Below, one piece after another: positions 30,001 through 38,295 of a stretch of 40,770 nt of DNA (positions are counted from its first letter, which is position 1; the number at the start of each line of letters is the position of its first letter). A model generated the notes under the pieces. The model saw only the letters and a program-made list of their open reading frames with translations. It ran no database searches and was not told the DNA's origin. Both the position numbers and the translations under genes were made by a program. The DNA is from Clostridiales bacterium (lineage in GTDB: Bacteria; Bacillota; Clostridia; Oscillospirales; Oscillospiraceae), in contig JAJQCW010000072.1 of the NCBI GenBank assembly GCA_021202515.1, positions 1-40,770 of the forward strand, read 5' to 3'.

Positions 30001-32812
30001 GGGTGACCTCGTTGCCGTCGTCGTCCGTATCCGTGACCACAATGGCGTCCTCTGTCACCGTGGTGTCCAGGTCCGTCAGGGCGGTCTGGTAGAAAACGGT
30101 GTAGTCGGTCACGCCCAGCAGCGACATCGCGCCGGAGAGGGTGGTCTCGTCGTTGACGTCGGCCAGTTCAGAGCTGCGGGCAAAGGCGTAAGAGCCAAAG
30201 CTGATGCCGCTGGTTTTGTTGAACGTTACGCTCTCCAGTCCGCTGAGGTAGAAAGCATATTCCCCAATGCTGGTCATTGTGGACGGAACGGTGATGCTGG
30301 TCAGGCTGTCCGTATGATAGAAGGCGTAGTCGTAGATATTGATCAGCTTTTCCGGCAGGGTCAAATTAGCCAGAGCTGTGCAGTTATAGAAGGCATACGC
30401 TCCGATGGTGTACAGATTGGTCGGCAGGTTCACGGTGGTCAGGCTCGTGCAGCCATAGAAGGTGTACGCCGCGATGTTGGTCACGCCGCTGGGGATGTCG
30501 ATCTCCGTCAGAGCGGAGCAGTTATAGAAGGCGTAGGTACCCAAGGTCTTCAGGCTGGTGGGCAGGTCGATGCTGGCCAAAGAGATGCAGCCGTAGAAGG
30601 CTTCGCTGCCGATGCTGGTCACGGTGTTCGGGAGATTGATGCTGGTCAGGGAGGAGCATCCCTTGAAGGTGCTGGCATTGATGGTGGTCAGCTTGCTGCC
30701 ATCAGCGAATGTCACAGACCGCAGACCGGTACACTGATTGAACGCCGAGGAGCCAATGCTCGTCACGCTGGCGGGAATGGTAATGCTGTTCAGGGCGTAG
30801 CAGGCGGCGAACGCGCTGCTGCCAATGCTGGTCAACGTGTCCGGCAGTTCAATGCTGTTCAGGAGATAACAGAGGTTGAACGCGGAATCGCCGATGGTCG
30901 TCAGCTTGCTGCCCTCTTCGAAAGCCACGGAGGTCAGCTTCGAGCAGGAGTAAAACGCATGATCGCTGATGGTGGTCACGCTGGCGGGAATAGTAACGTC
31001 GGTCAGGACTGAGCACATGGCGAAGGCATAGCTTCCAATGGTCTCCAGGTTTTCGGGAAGTTCAATGCTCACCAGCTTATCGCACTGATAGAAGGCACGT
31101 TCGCCGATGGTGGTCACGCTGTCCGGCAGCTCGACGGTGGTCAGGCCCTCGCAGTCATAAAAGGCCTGGTACCCAATCTCCGTCAGGGAGCTTTCTTCGT
31201 CAAAAATGATCGTTGTAATGGTGTTGGGAATATTTTCGTTGGTCGCGCCGATAAACGCATACGCACCGATATAGGTGATGCCGGAGCCGATCTCCAGAGT
31301 GGTGACGACCGGGTCGCCGTTCTTGCCCAGATAGGTCTGCCAGGGTTCCGCAGCCGCGCTGGCATAGTCGCACATGGCGCCTTCGCCGTCGATGACCAGC
31401 GTTCCGTCAGAGTACACCGTCCAGGTCACGCTGCCGTCGCCCGCTGCGCTACAGTCGCCGGTTTCGACCACGGTGGCGTCCTCCGCGACCGTCAGCGCGT
31501 AGGTGGAGAAGTGCTCCGCGTCAAAGACAACGCTGCCGTCCTTGGATTGGGACCCGATTTTTTCCGCATCGCCCTCATCGGGGACATAATACACATCGTT
31601 GCTGCCGCTGATCTCGTCAGACTGGATGGTCACGGAGATGGTGTCGTCCTCCGGCTCGAACTCAGTGCCATCGGCGGTATAGATGGAGATGTCGTACGCC
31701 ATCAGGACCGTCTTGCCCTCGATATCCACGTCCACAGGCTTCGCCTTGACCGTCGCGCCCTCCGGCAGCAGTCCGCTCAGGGTGATGGTCGTGTCGCCGT
31801 TCTTCACGGTCAGGGTCTGCTGGGTGAGATCAGAAGCGCTCTCTGTCGTCTCGGTTTTGGTGGTGCTGGAGGTCTCTCCCTCCTGCTCCGGAGTCTCCGG
31901 CAGCGCGCCATAGCCGATGATGGTGCTGTCGGTGAGCTTATAGTCGTTTTTCTCCACCTCGTCGTTGCTGTCGCCCTCGACGGCGGTCAGCTTCTCCTCG
32001 GTCACGTCGGTCACAACGCCCACATGGTCGGCTTTGCCGTCCTTGTCGGTGTCGAAGAACACCAGGTCGCCGGCGACGGGGGTATAATCATCGGTCTCAT
32101 AGAGATCCAGTTTGTCCAGCGCCGCAGTCCAGGCGTACGCGCCGCTGGCCTGGGGGAACTCGTCCTCGTCCACGCCCGCGTAATACAGGCAGAAGGAGGC
32201 AAACATAGCGTCCCAGTCACCGTACTCGTTGCCGTACCACTCGCCGTACCGGGTGTAGCCCTTACGGGTGGTGCCGTCCTCGTCCAGGGTATAATTCTCG
32301 GTACTCTCGGTGTAACCGACCTGGCTCTCCGCAATGGCGGCCACGTCCGTTGCCCAGTCGCCGGTCAGGTCGTCAGGCAGGGTGGCCTCCCAGTCAGAGG
32401 CGGTCTCCACGTCGGCAGTGATGTCGGTCAGGCACTCCACCGTGTGGGTGTGCTCCTCCTTGCCGCAGACCAACTGCTCCTCATAGCAGTCCTCGGTGTG
32501 GGTGTGCCCCACGCTCTCCTCTTTGCCGCAGGTGAGGTTGCCCTCCTCGTCGTAGCAGGATTCGTCGTGGGTATGCCCTTCGCTCTCCTCCTTGCCGCAG
32601 ACCAGGACCTTTTCATAGCAGCCCTCGGTGTGGGTATGCTCCTCCAGACCACAGTAAGTCTCGTTGGTCATGGCAATACCGGTGGAATGTAGCTCCCAGG
32701 TGACGCTCGTCGTCACAACCAGCGCAAGGGCCAGCAGCATCGCCAGCGCCCGACGGCTCTTACGGCGTTCCTCCAGGAATTTTCGCACGTAAGAATTTAC
32801 GATGTTCTTCAT
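24011..32812 (-). CDS. Giant LPxTG-type surface adhesin: His/Cys array, CHAP, BspA repeats, pilin-like stalk
   Basis: 2933 residues. A long signal peptide (helix 22-40) is followed by a His/Cys array (54-127; eight Cys and eight His in four HTH..CY...CGKEE units). A CHAP-type amidase domain follows (about 160-300; Cys208 in FASFCLYYAG, His263 in ADHVGVV), then a beta domain to about 450. About 16 BspA-type leucine-rich repeats (450-900, IGxxAFxxC) come next, then some 1800 residues of Thr/Ser-rich isopeptide-type stalk modules, and a SpaA/Cna-B module near the C-terminus (E-box LVEVTAPDGY). It ends with sorting signal LPRAG (2900-2904), a hydrophobic helix and KRKETE. It is the last gene of the pilus operon and probably the tip or accessory adhesin. 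ATG 32812 is preceded by GAGGT at 6 bases; the 19 upstream codons lack a site. Confidence 0.85.
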   Translation of the reverse strand: MKNIVNSYVRKFLEERRKSRRALAMLLALALVVTTSVTWELHSTGIAMTNETYCGLEEHTHTEGCYEKVLVCGKEESEGHTHDESCYDEEGNLTCGKEESVGHTHTEDCYEEQLVCGKEEHTHTVECLTDITADVETASDWEATLPDDLTGDWATDVAAIAESQVGYTESTENYTLDEDGTTRKGYTRYGEWYGNEYGDWDAMFASFCLYYAGVDEDEFPQASGAYAWTAALDKLDLYETDDYTPVAGDLVFFDTDKDGKADHVGVVTDVTEEKLTAVEGDSNDEVEKNDYKLTDSTIIGYGALPETPEQEGETSSTTKTETTESASDLTQQTLTVKNGDTTITLSGLLPEGATVKAKPVDVDIEGKTVLMAYDISIYTADGTEFEPEDDTISVTIQSDEISGSNDVYYVPDEGDAEKIGSQSKDGSVVFDAEHFSTYALTVAEDATVVETGDCSAAGDGSVTWTVYSDGTLVIDGEGAMCDYASAAAEPWQTYLGKNGDPVVTTLEIGSGITYIGAYAFIGATNENIPNTITTIIFDEESSLTEIGYQAFYDCEGLTTVELPDSVTTIGERAFYQCDKLVSIELPENLETIGSYAFAMCSVLTDVTIPASVTTISDHAFYSCSKLTSVAFEEGSKLTTIGDSAFNLCYLLNSIELPDTLTSIGSSAFAACYALNSITIPASVTSIGSSAFNQCTGLRSVTFADGSKLTTINASTFKGCSSLTSINLPNTVTSIGSEAFYGCISLASIDLPTSLKTLGTYAFYNCSALTEIDIPSGVTNIAAYTFYGCTSLTTVNLPTNLYTIGAYAFYNCTALANLTLPEKLINIYDYAFYHTDSLTSITVPSTMTSIGEYAFYLSGLESVTFNKTSGISFGSYAFARSSELADVNDETTLSGAMSLLGVTDYTVFYQTALTDLDTTVTEDAIVVTDTDDDGNEVTLTINQTKNSSGDVDYDYLTGEYAFTTVRLESKSADLSEETCRVYIQFDNDGGVIRASDSSGTTTTWTVGDTKTFTTGGTSFSVTLYQVEGVDGFYYLEFGDLEAGATLEFTFATTYTNGTEGGDALIFAEIENTDEASSDGTPANDAYDVQKITWTTEPETYSLVKTGSTASFIYNADDAGVYLTGLKFTIRNNKTNGHSSTGRDYVSSATYSDTMTLPEDLSWRDGLVDAINAGNWYITSSKVVHVIIDGEDYTLCTFSAGMASYMSNLAITVNEDNSITMTWSVKQTSTTSDINTGIMTVTYGDEVIKFTGDADSLTSVTYKFNNTIDAEYSFNYSDETQESTAAASTAATLSQGKLTLDKTPDTGTYYMGSSYTYTITAQNKEALAYNGLQYIEDTLGEWLYLEPDEMESLLNDDKSLTITLNHATLYEVVSDTVTTTDGGSATIDQQMEGTDTVYYGEQGYYDDGTATGTLECSDTVAATGVTIAFAWDGDDLKMTVTYSNGSTETYTIGTGNTYTSISAALNGIGYFVTNDVTYTLLWDLGEDYVLVGNTSLTYSYTATVKDTFMRLEVDQYFGIDQDTATIDSSKVDLGTQNLNAVTAYGEDYDTEGSSATKLGTDTVTGNVYRDFSLVKYLTVSRDGETLKDNDSATDGDIVEYTVTVKHEGTASYEGLPLVDKMAAGLVLLVPVESNTQLADLGLATETVDDVEYYRLTEGTYENVTIYGTTVADKVVVSDEGTMIYCYLNVSGNSTTNIHYLAVIDADADDDEAGFSLTNRVWLNDHETHRLYAKTITDGKVLTIEKQIVTSRGETSDEDEITSRTILSEAGTKVTYRLELENNNDIPVRITGADIYDALPANASGDPWTADDITVTIVTDSAGVTETDLSGWQMNWSITNDDPSTEDIETADTQCYLVWNDDLTLTFTGTVYFYVTLTYPETEEAWDAFTDANLSTDLTNTLHVLGLESQVSHGITVETKASLYKGVLETGLASSKTSTTSSVTYSATTDEDGLWYYTNDSAGRYGYVQYYVVLYNEGPVNLYLNTLEDVLPDGFTYSTSARAAAYTTDLTVTDSEGNELTCVAFDVTATYDSTANKVSFDLSGGNLGYSSDYERYYLEPGQAAVFTYYVWTNAYASTSDTETNTIAMPFYDYSGGGVSLSDEVSAKTVSWDTDYNRNDGEAYLWSAATAADSGMTGEGDDWLASTVTVSRLGIKPGIEKTTSSDSAGSSETLTWSVKVTNDGESTMAGYYVYDVIQNPYYFTGELSYTVYDSAGNSTKYTIGTLSGSEGVCKIYGYSKATGTSQPTVTLSEDEWTYVYAYTVKSSNSAKYVVAMKAWTDSDGNLVLCIGFGTVSVTDSSGNATDTEVREKRAYALPSGGYGVLSIQATSDSDYNYNGVITNTAYVLPSQTFETNYIGNGVEIMPDDGDEIVGARHAVVDEASIAVSYGYSTTSSKSVTELDSDGEATTNTATSGSKDASITASSTDSAIRYTLTVGNGNEAMDELVLLDNLPEEGDTMTLTSAVRRSEYTVLLANPANFTVTVTESDGTATTLTEGDHYKIQYSTSGDVGEADLDTSADSTTTNTWYDSLDEIPEGETVRSFRIVFILSDDANGDGAYDAGDYIPANATVTVTFDATIDGDTVDAGETAYNSFGYLYSAASSDSDLSASPRKVGVQAPTAPKLQKKMVKSDGSTELTMTENTAFTFLIYEGNATVTGDTLAELLASLYANSITTYTTETVTVKAGESASDSVLMGNLNQYTITYNSDDGTYTGTKTDTAWTWTDETTYTIIEIPNADYDFVSWNTTRITNKYTFKYDSSTDLTLTCVNKEQSWTLQLTKVSKSASTVTLPGAVFALYSPYEVDQMSEEDYSALALATLPARTVTTDAGTDKEKTWYLYQVEKTDDSGIASWSNLRKGEEYYLVEVTAPDGYLLSFDAQTVSQSEKLETTVTLTATNEPGYELPRAGGAGTWLFTTAGVILCGGAALVLFKRKETE

Positions 32813-32885
32813 AACTGCACCTCTACTTTCCTTTGCGAGGGAGAACCGTTTCAGGGGTCTGACCCTCAAGTTTTCGCTTTCCTGC

Positions 32886-33467
32886 TCACTCTGTCCGGCT
32901 GCACCGGACGGTCACTCGGGTTTGACCGCCGATGGTACAGGTGAACAGGGTCAGATCCCATTCGCCAGAACTCTGGCTCACCATTTCCTCCACGTCCGTA
33001 GGCTGGAGGATGTAGACCTCCTCCACCTGATAGTTGAATACGTTGTCATCCACATCTGTGAATGTTATCTCGTCTCCGGCCTCCAGATATTTCAGGTTGC
33101 CGAAGTGCCGTTCGTAGTTGTGACCGCAGATGATGAGGTCGTCCGTCCACACGCTGCCGGTGTACCGTCCCGGGGCGATTTTCAGTCCCGGATAGCTCCA
33201 CTCGCTCATCACGGGCAGCTCCAGCCCGTAGCTGGGGATGGACAGGGTGCCGATGTACAGGTATCCGTCGATCTCGATGGTTCTCATCACGCCGTCCTCA
33301 GGTATGCTGTTGTCAGCTTCCTCTGCCTCTTCCAGCGCGTCCTGGATGTCCGCCACCGACTGCCCGGCCCGCCAGTTGTCCCAGCGGTTGTAGCCCAGCA
33401 GTCCCACGGCGCCCAATAGCAGCAGCACACCCAGCATCATCAGGAGGTTGCCGATTTTACTTCGCAT
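32886..33467 (-). CDS. Second sortase, short form (class D/E-like)
   Basis: 193 residues: one N-terminal membrane helix (about 7-26) and a sortase barrel with His116 (ICGHNYERHFG), Cys177 (TLFTCTIGG) and Arg184. It lacks the C-terminal membrane helix of the class C enzyme in this operon. Its start overlaps the minor pilin stop by 11 bases, so the two are translationally coupled; GGAG lies almost against the ATG, so a later start is possible. It probably anchors the finished pilus or the LPRAG adhesin downstream to the wall. Confidence 0.85.
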   Translation of the reverse strand: MRSKIGNLLMMLGVLLLLGAVGLLGYNRWDNWRAGQSVADIQDALEEAEEADNSIPEDGVMRTIEIDGYLYIGTLSIPSYGLELPVMSEWSYPGLKIAPGRYTGSVWTDDLIICGHNYERHFGNLKYLEAGDEITFTDVDDNVFNYQVEEVYILQPTDVEEMVSQSSGEWDLTLFTCTIGGQTRVTVRCSRTE

Positions 33468-34203
33468 ACTCCGTGCGCTTCCTGTCGCTGCGGGTCAGAT
33501 ACCACCCCACGAGGAACAGCACCGTGCCGCTGACCCCAAGCACCAGGATGGGCCAGTTCAACTGACCGGTCTGGGGCAGGGTGTCGGTTGTCGTTGTGGT
33601 GGTGGTCGTGGTGGATTTGTCCGGCTCCGGTTCCTCCGATTCGTCCGGTTCCGGCTCCTCCGGCTCCACGGGTGTCACTGCGCCCACCTTGGGGCTGGCG
33701 TCCACGTCATAGGCCCACGCGCCGTCCTCTTCCAGAGGAACGGTGACCACAAAAGGAGAAATGATCTCATAACTGTCGGATTCCGTGGTCTGCACCACCA
33801 GATACAGGCCCAGCTCCAGCCCGCCGAAGCTGACCGTTCCGCTGGAACCGATGCTCAGCGTAGTGCCGGAAACGCCCTCACTGGCCACGTAGTCCGCCAG
33901 CGTTTCCGCCAGGGAGGTATCCTCCACGTCCAGCGCCGCGCCGCAGCCAGAGAACGCATCTGTATACGCATAGGCCATGTTTCCGTCGTCCAGGGTCAGG
34001 GTCGCCACCTGGTAGAGGGTCACGGCTCCGCCCGAGACGGCGACCCCGTCGCCGTCTGCCAGGGTCAGGGTAACGGAACCGCTCCGGCTCAGGTCCAGCG
34101 ACGTGGTATCCGCCCCGTAAGCGGCCATCGCCATGCCACAGGCCAAAACCAGCGCCAGCAGCATCGCCAGGCCGCGTCCGGCTGTTCTTCTGATGGTTTT
34201 CAT
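33457..34203 (-). CDS. Minor pilin, LPQTG
   Basis: 248 residues. Signal peptide (about 1-30), an SpaB/FctB-like beta domain, a Pro/Glu/Asp linker, a run of nine or ten Thr, then LPQTG (209-213), a hydrophobic helix and a basic tail. The size suits a basal or accessory pilin. ATG has AAGGAGG 7 bases upstream. It follows the class C sortase gene by 22 bases and overlaps the next gene. Confidence 0.85.
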   Translation of the reverse strand: MKTIRRTAGRGLAMLLALVLACGMAMAAYGADTTSLDLSRSGSVTLTLADGDGVAVSGGAVTLYQVATLTLDDGNMAYAYTDAFSGCGAALDVEDTSLAETLADYVASEGVSGTTLSIGSSGTVSFGGLELGLYLVVQTTESDSYEIISPFVVTVPLEEDGAWAYDVDASPKVGAVTPVEPEEPEPDESEEPEPDKSTTTTTTTTTDTLPQTGQLNWPILVLGVSGTVLFLVGWYLTRSDRKRTEYAK

Positions 34204-34225
34204 TGGGAATCCTCCTTTAAACGCG

Positions 34226-35116
34226 TTATCGTTGGCTCTTCTCGCTCTTCTTCGTATCTTTCCGTCTGCTGCTGACGATGAGCCAGATCAGCAGGATGAG
34301 CAGCAGCGGAGCCGCCAGGGCTGCCGCCACCAGGATGGTGTCGATCTCATACGCTTCGGCGGTGACACGGATGTGGGCGCTGTCCTCGTTGCTGACGCGC
34401 ACGCCCCGCACCAGCAGCCGGTGGGTGTTGATGCCGTAGGGGGTACAGGTCATCAACGTGCAATAGTCTTTTCCGTCCTCGATGTACAGGTTCTCCAGCT
34501 CGTCCGGCAGGACGATGGCGATCTGGTCCACCTCGTAGGTGTACACCTGATCCAGCACGGTCAGATAGAAGGTGTCCCCCTCCTCCAACTGATCCAGGTT
34601 GGTGAACAGCAGGGCGCTGGGCAGGCCCCGGTGGGCCGAGATGACGCAGTGGGTGCTTGCTCCGCCCACGGGGAGGCTGGTCCCCTCCAGGTGGCCCGCG
34701 CCGACTTGCAGCACACTGGTACTGGTGCCGTGGTAGATGGGCAGCTCCACGTTGATCTTCTCGATGGTGATATAGCCCATGATACCGTTGCCGGTGATGT
34801 CCAGCAGGTCCCAATAGCCCTCGTCCACCAGCTCGCTGTTCGAGATGGTGCTGGCGGAGCCGTATGCGGCCAGCTTCTGGTTGTACGCATCCGCCGCCTC
34901 GCGCAGAGCGGCATAATCCGCCTCGTCCAGTTCGGTCACAGCCTCATCGTAGGCTGCCACCGCACGGGAGGCGACCTTTTGGTTCCACCAGTTGCTCACT
35001 GATGGATAGAGCAGGAGCGCCATGCCAACCAGGAATACCACCACCAAAATGACGGTTCCGGTGCGGCCACTGAGACGGGGCCTGCTCCGTTTGGTTTTTT
35101 GGGCGCTTTTTGCCAC
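34226..35116 (-). CDS. Class C (pilin-polymerising) sortase
   Basis: 296 residues with N- and C-terminal membrane helices (about 21-40 and 262-282), as in class C sortases. Catalytic His162 (SAHRG), Cys224 (LMTCTPYG) and Arg233 (HRLLVRG) are present. The region before the barrel (ISNSELVDEGYWDLLDITGN) takes the place of the lid, but a DPF/DPW lid motif is not evident. I chose GTG at 35116 because GAGGAG lies 6 bases upstream; earlier starts would run through palindromes. It links the major pilin into the fibre. Confidence 0.88.
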   Translation of the reverse strand: MAKSAQKTKRSRPRLSGRTGTVILVVVFLVGMALLLYPSVSNWWNQKVASRAVAAYDEAVTELDEADYAALREAADAYNQKLAAYGSASTISNSELVDEGYWDLLDITGNGIMGYITIEKINVELPIYHGTSTSVLQVGAGHLEGTSLPVGGASTHCVISAHRGLPSALLFTNLDQLEEGDTFYLTVLDQVYTYEVDQIAIVLPDELENLYIEDGKDYCTLMTCTPYGINTHRLLVRGVRVSNEDSAHIRVTAEAYEIDTILVAAALAAPLLLILLIWLIVSSRRKDTKKSEKSQR

Positions 35117-35215
35117 GGTTTTCTCCTCTATTCGTTGGAACTCCCGGGCGTTGTTCGCTCCTTGCCGCCTGTTCCGGAGAACAGACCGCAAGCAACGAAT
35201 AACGGGGGTCCCCCG

Positions 35216-35280
35216 CCCCTCCGCCGCAAGGCGGAGGGGAAGGGGTTTGCTTGGGGTTTGCATCAGCGGCGAACCGCTGA
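35216..35280 (-). promoter_or_regulatory. Two hairpins between major pilin and sortase genes
   Basis: On the minus strand, AGCGG-TTCG-CCGCT (35264-35279, a UUCG tetraloop with further pairs) and CCCCTCCGCC-TTGC-GGCGGAGGGG (35216-35239, 10 bp) follow the major pilin stop codon. Neither has a T-run. They may protect the pilin mRNA 3' end or cause partial termination, so pilin outnumbers sortase; this is inference. Confidence 0.5.
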
Positions 35281-35296
35281 ACGCGAACCACTTAAC

Positions 35297-38131
35297 TTAT
35301 TCAGCCATGCGCTTCTTGGTGATGAGCAGGATCACAGCGCCAGCAGCCAGCACGCCGCCGACCACATAGAACAGGGTGGTGCCCATGCCGCCGGTGGAGG
35401 GCAGGGAGGAACCGGCCTTGTTCACGACCTTAGTGGAGGTCGTTTCGATCTCGATGCTCTCGGTCACCACGGTAGTGCCTTCCTCGGAAGTGGCAGTGGA
35501 GGTGTCAACCAGCTTGTACAGGCCCTCGGTGTACTCCTCAGGCTTCTCGGTCTCCACGAAGGTGCCGTCTTCGTCCTTGGTGTAAACAGTGCCGGTGTAA
35601 TCCGCGAACTCGTCCTCAGTGATGGCGTCGAACGTACGGGTCACAGTAGAGCTGCTCTTGTAGGTCGTCGCGGTGGAGGAGGTCATGGTCGCCTTCAGGG
35701 TCACGGAATCCGTCAGCAAGGTGTAGCCGCTGGGCGCCTTGACCTCGGTGAGGGTGTAGGTGCCAATGTCAACGCCCTTGATGATGATCTGGCCGTCGGA
35801 GTTGCTGGTGAACTCCTTCGTTGCGCCAGCGACCGTGCTATCGGAGGTGTAGTTGTACACGCCGTCCACATCGGTGGGCACCGCATAGATGTCGTTCTCG
35901 CCAGCGTCCACGAAGGAGAACACAGCGCCAGCCAGGGCGTTGCCGTTTTCATCGACCTTGTCGACGCCCAGAGCATAGGTGTAGGTCACGGTGGTGATCT
36001 CTTCCTCTTCGTGATTCAGATCGCTGCCGGAGGGATAGGTCGGGTTCTCAGGATCGGGCTCGTAAGGAGGCTCGTCAGGATTGTTGTCGCCCACCACGGA
36101 GTAGTCATAGATGGCGCGGTTCCAGTTGCCGTCGCTGCCGATGACCGCGTCCTCGTTGATGGTGGCGGTGTAGGTCAGGTGCAGCTCGCAGTTGGGATAG
36201 TAGGCTTCGCCGGTATCAGGGTCCGCCCAGGCGATCTTGGCTTCGATGATGGTGTAGCCGTCCTCGTCCACATAGGTGAACAGGAAGCTGCCGTAACCGT
36301 CGTCGATGGTGTAGTATTTTACGCCATTGTCCAGCTCCGCAGTCTTATCTGCATCATAGGTGACAGTATAGGTGTTGTTATAGATGCTCACGGTGAAGCT
36401 GTCGTCGTTCAGGGTGAGACCGGGGTCCATCTGGTCGTAGATGTAGTAATAAGCGACCTGGTCGTTGTAGGTGTTCTCATCACGGCCCTCGTCCTCAACG
36501 AGGTTCACGGCGTCGATGCTGACGTCGAACTTGACGGTGTCGCCAAACGCGCCGGTGGAGACGTGGGTCTCGGTGCCGTCGTCATTGACGATGACCTTAC
36601 CGAAGTCCTCATCCTCAGGCTCGTCCGGCTCGTCCTCGTCCTCGGTGGGGTTCTTCACGACGTTGGTCTCGTAGAAGTTCTCGCCGTCAAAGCTGTAATC
36701 AGCGGTGTTCACGATGGTGTTGTCGGTGATGGACAGGGCCGCCTCGGTGACTTCCACCTGGAAGTAGACGGTCACGGTGGCGCCAGCCGCCAGGTCATCG
36801 ACGAACCAGGTGATGGTGCCGTCAGAGGCAACGGTGATGGTGGTCTGCTCGCTGAGGGTGCTGGTGGCGCTGCCAGCCACATAGACGGTGCCAGCAGGAG
36901 GCGCGTCCTCGATGGTCAGGTCAACAGACGCCTCTTCCTCGGTGTTTTCATAAGTGATGGTGTAGGTCAGGATCTGGCCGACGGAAACGGTGTTGCCGTC
37001 GATGGAGCCCTGGGTATTTTCGTCGTCAGGATCATAAGTATCGGCCTTGACGTCCTTGACAGGCTTGTCAGGCTCGTCGTCCACAGGGTTCTCCACCTCG
37101 TTGGTCTTGAGCCAATAGGTGTTCTCGCCCAGGGTCACCTTCATGTCAGCTTCGTTGACGATGGTCCAGTCTTCCAGCTCATACGCGTCTTCGGTGACTT
37201 CCACCTGGAAGGTGGCGACCACGGTGTAGAGGTAGGGCAGGGTATCGACCGTCCAGGTCAGGAGGCCGTTCTCGCCCTCATCATCGGTAGCGGTGCTGAG
37301 TTCGGCGGTAACGTCGTTCCCTTCCTCGTCGAGGACCTGGATGGCGATGGACTCATCCACATAGATCGTCCCATCGGGAGCATAATCATAGATCTCGACG
37401 TCGGTCAGGGTCTGACCCACACCTTCGATGTTGGCGGTGTTGGTGTAGCTGATGGAGTAGGTCAGGATCTGGCCAACTTCAACCTCTTCAGTGTTGATGC
37501 TTCTGGTCTGCGCCTCGTTCAGAACGTCCTTCGAAGGCTCGTCAGGCTCCGGCTCCTCCGGTTCGTTGTCCCAGTCGGGAGTGGACTCGTTCTTGTCAAC
37601 GATCTCAGCGTCGGGGTTCGTGGTGGACAGAGTCACCGCAGAGCCGAGGGTGCTGGTCACGAAGTAGTAGCCATAGGCCAGGTTTTCGATGACCTCAGTG
37701 GAAGAATCGGCTACCACAGTGGCAACTTCGCTCGCGCCGGGGAAGGTGCAATAGGTGGTTTTGCCCACCTGGAGGACGTAGCTCTTAACGAAATCAATGA
37801 CATCTCCATCAGACACGCCGTCTTTCAACGTCACCTGATAGGTGCCGTCGGCCAGAGCGGTGAAGGTAAAGACGTTGTCGTCTTCCTCTTCCAGAGCTGC
37901 CTTCTGAGCCGCAGTCGCAACATAAGTCGTCTGGGTGACGGTGTTGCCGTCGTCTGTGGTTGTGGTGCTATAGGTCGCGTCAAAGAGCTTATACACATGG
38001 TAGGTCTCGCCAATGTTTGCATTGGTGATGGTGATGGTACCAGTGTCATCAGCCGCAAACGCGGTGCAGGTCATGCTGAACGCAAAAATCAACGCCAGCA
38101 GGAAACTGCCCAGTTTTTTCAACTTGGTCAT
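35297..38131 (-). CDS. Major pilin (SpaA-type backbone), LPSTG
   Basis: 944 residues. Signal peptide (about 1-27), an N-terminal domain, two DUF11/isopeptide-type modules joined by Pro/Asp/Glu linkers, a larger beta domain, and a C-terminal Cna-B/SpaA module with Lys in LGVDKVDENGNAL and E-box YTLTEVKAPSGY, which suggest an intramolecular isopeptide bond. The sorting signal LPSTGG (910-915), membrane helix and KKRMAE end the chain. It is the second gene of the operon, directly after the signal peptidase, with GGAG 8 bases before ATG 38131. Confidence 0.88.
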   Translation of the reverse strand: MTKLKKLGSFLLALIFAFSMTCTAFAADDTGTITITNANIGETYHVYKLFDATYSTTTTDDGNTVTQTTYVATAAQKAALEEEDDNVFTFTALADGTYQVTLKDGVSDGDVIDFVKSYVLQVGKTTYCTFPGASEVATVVADSSTEVIENLAYGYYFVTSTLGSAVTLSTTNPDAEIVDKNESTPDWDNEPEEPEPDEPSKDVLNEAQTRSINTEEVEVGQILTYSISYTNTANIEGVGQTLTDVEIYDYAPDGTIYVDESIAIQVLDEEGNDVTAELSTATDDEGENGLLTWTVDTLPYLYTVVATFQVEVTEDAYELEDWTIVNEADMKVTLGENTYWLKTNEVENPVDDEPDKPVKDVKADTYDPDDENTQGSIDGNTVSVGQILTYTITYENTEEEASVDLTIEDAPPAGTVYVAGSATSTLSEQTTITVASDGTITWFVDDLAAGATVTVYFQVEVTEAALSITDNTIVNTADYSFDGENFYETNVVKNPTEDEDEPDEPEDEDFGKVIVNDDGTETHVSTGAFGDTVKFDVSIDAVNLVEDEGRDENTYNDQVAYYYIYDQMDPGLTLNDDSFTVSIYNNTYTVTYDADKTAELDNGVKYYTIDDGYGSFLFTYVDEDGYTIIEAKIAWADPDTGEAYYPNCELHLTYTATINEDAVIGSDGNWNRAIYDYSVVGDNNPDEPPYEPDPENPTYPSGSDLNHEEEEITTVTYTYALGVDKVDENGNALAGAVFSFVDAGENDIYAVPTDVDGVYNYTSDSTVAGATKEFTSNSDGQIIIKGVDIGTYTLTEVKAPSGYTLLTDSVTLKATMTSSTATTYKSSSTVTRTFDAITEDEFADYTGTVYTKDEDGTFVETEKPEEYTEGLYKLVDTSTATSEEGTTVVTESIEIETTSTKVVNKAGSSLPSTGGMGTTLFYVVGGVLAAGAVILLITKKRMAE

Positions 38132-38246
38132 ACATACTTCTCCTTTTCATAGTGGATTTGAAGATAGGGATGGATAGGAACAGGGTGGGATTGCGTCAAA
38201 AGGGCGTTGGCCTTTTTGGACTGACGATCTATATACAAAGCGCATA

Positions 38247-38267
38247 GGCGGCGGCAGATGCGCCGCC
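38247..38267 (-). promoter_or_regulatory. Hairpin between signal peptidase and major pilin genes
   Basis: GGCGGC (38247-38252) and GCCGCC (38262-38267) form a short stable hairpin in the 164-base gap. A weak promoter-like stretch (minus TTGACG, 17 bases, TATCCA) lies between it and the pilin gene, so the pilin may have extra transcription of its own. Confidence 0.35.
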
Positions 38268-38295
38268 GGGACGCGCGTTGTCTTTGGAAGTGGGG

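Noticed and set aside
24011-32812. CRISPR or tandem DNA repeat in the adhesin gene
   Set aside because: The repetition is at protein level (leucine-rich and stalk modules); the DNA units are divergent and unspaced.
35216-35280. Intrinsic terminator ending the operon after the major pilin
   Set aside because: No T-run follows either stem on the minus strand, and the downstream sortase and pilin genes need this transcript.
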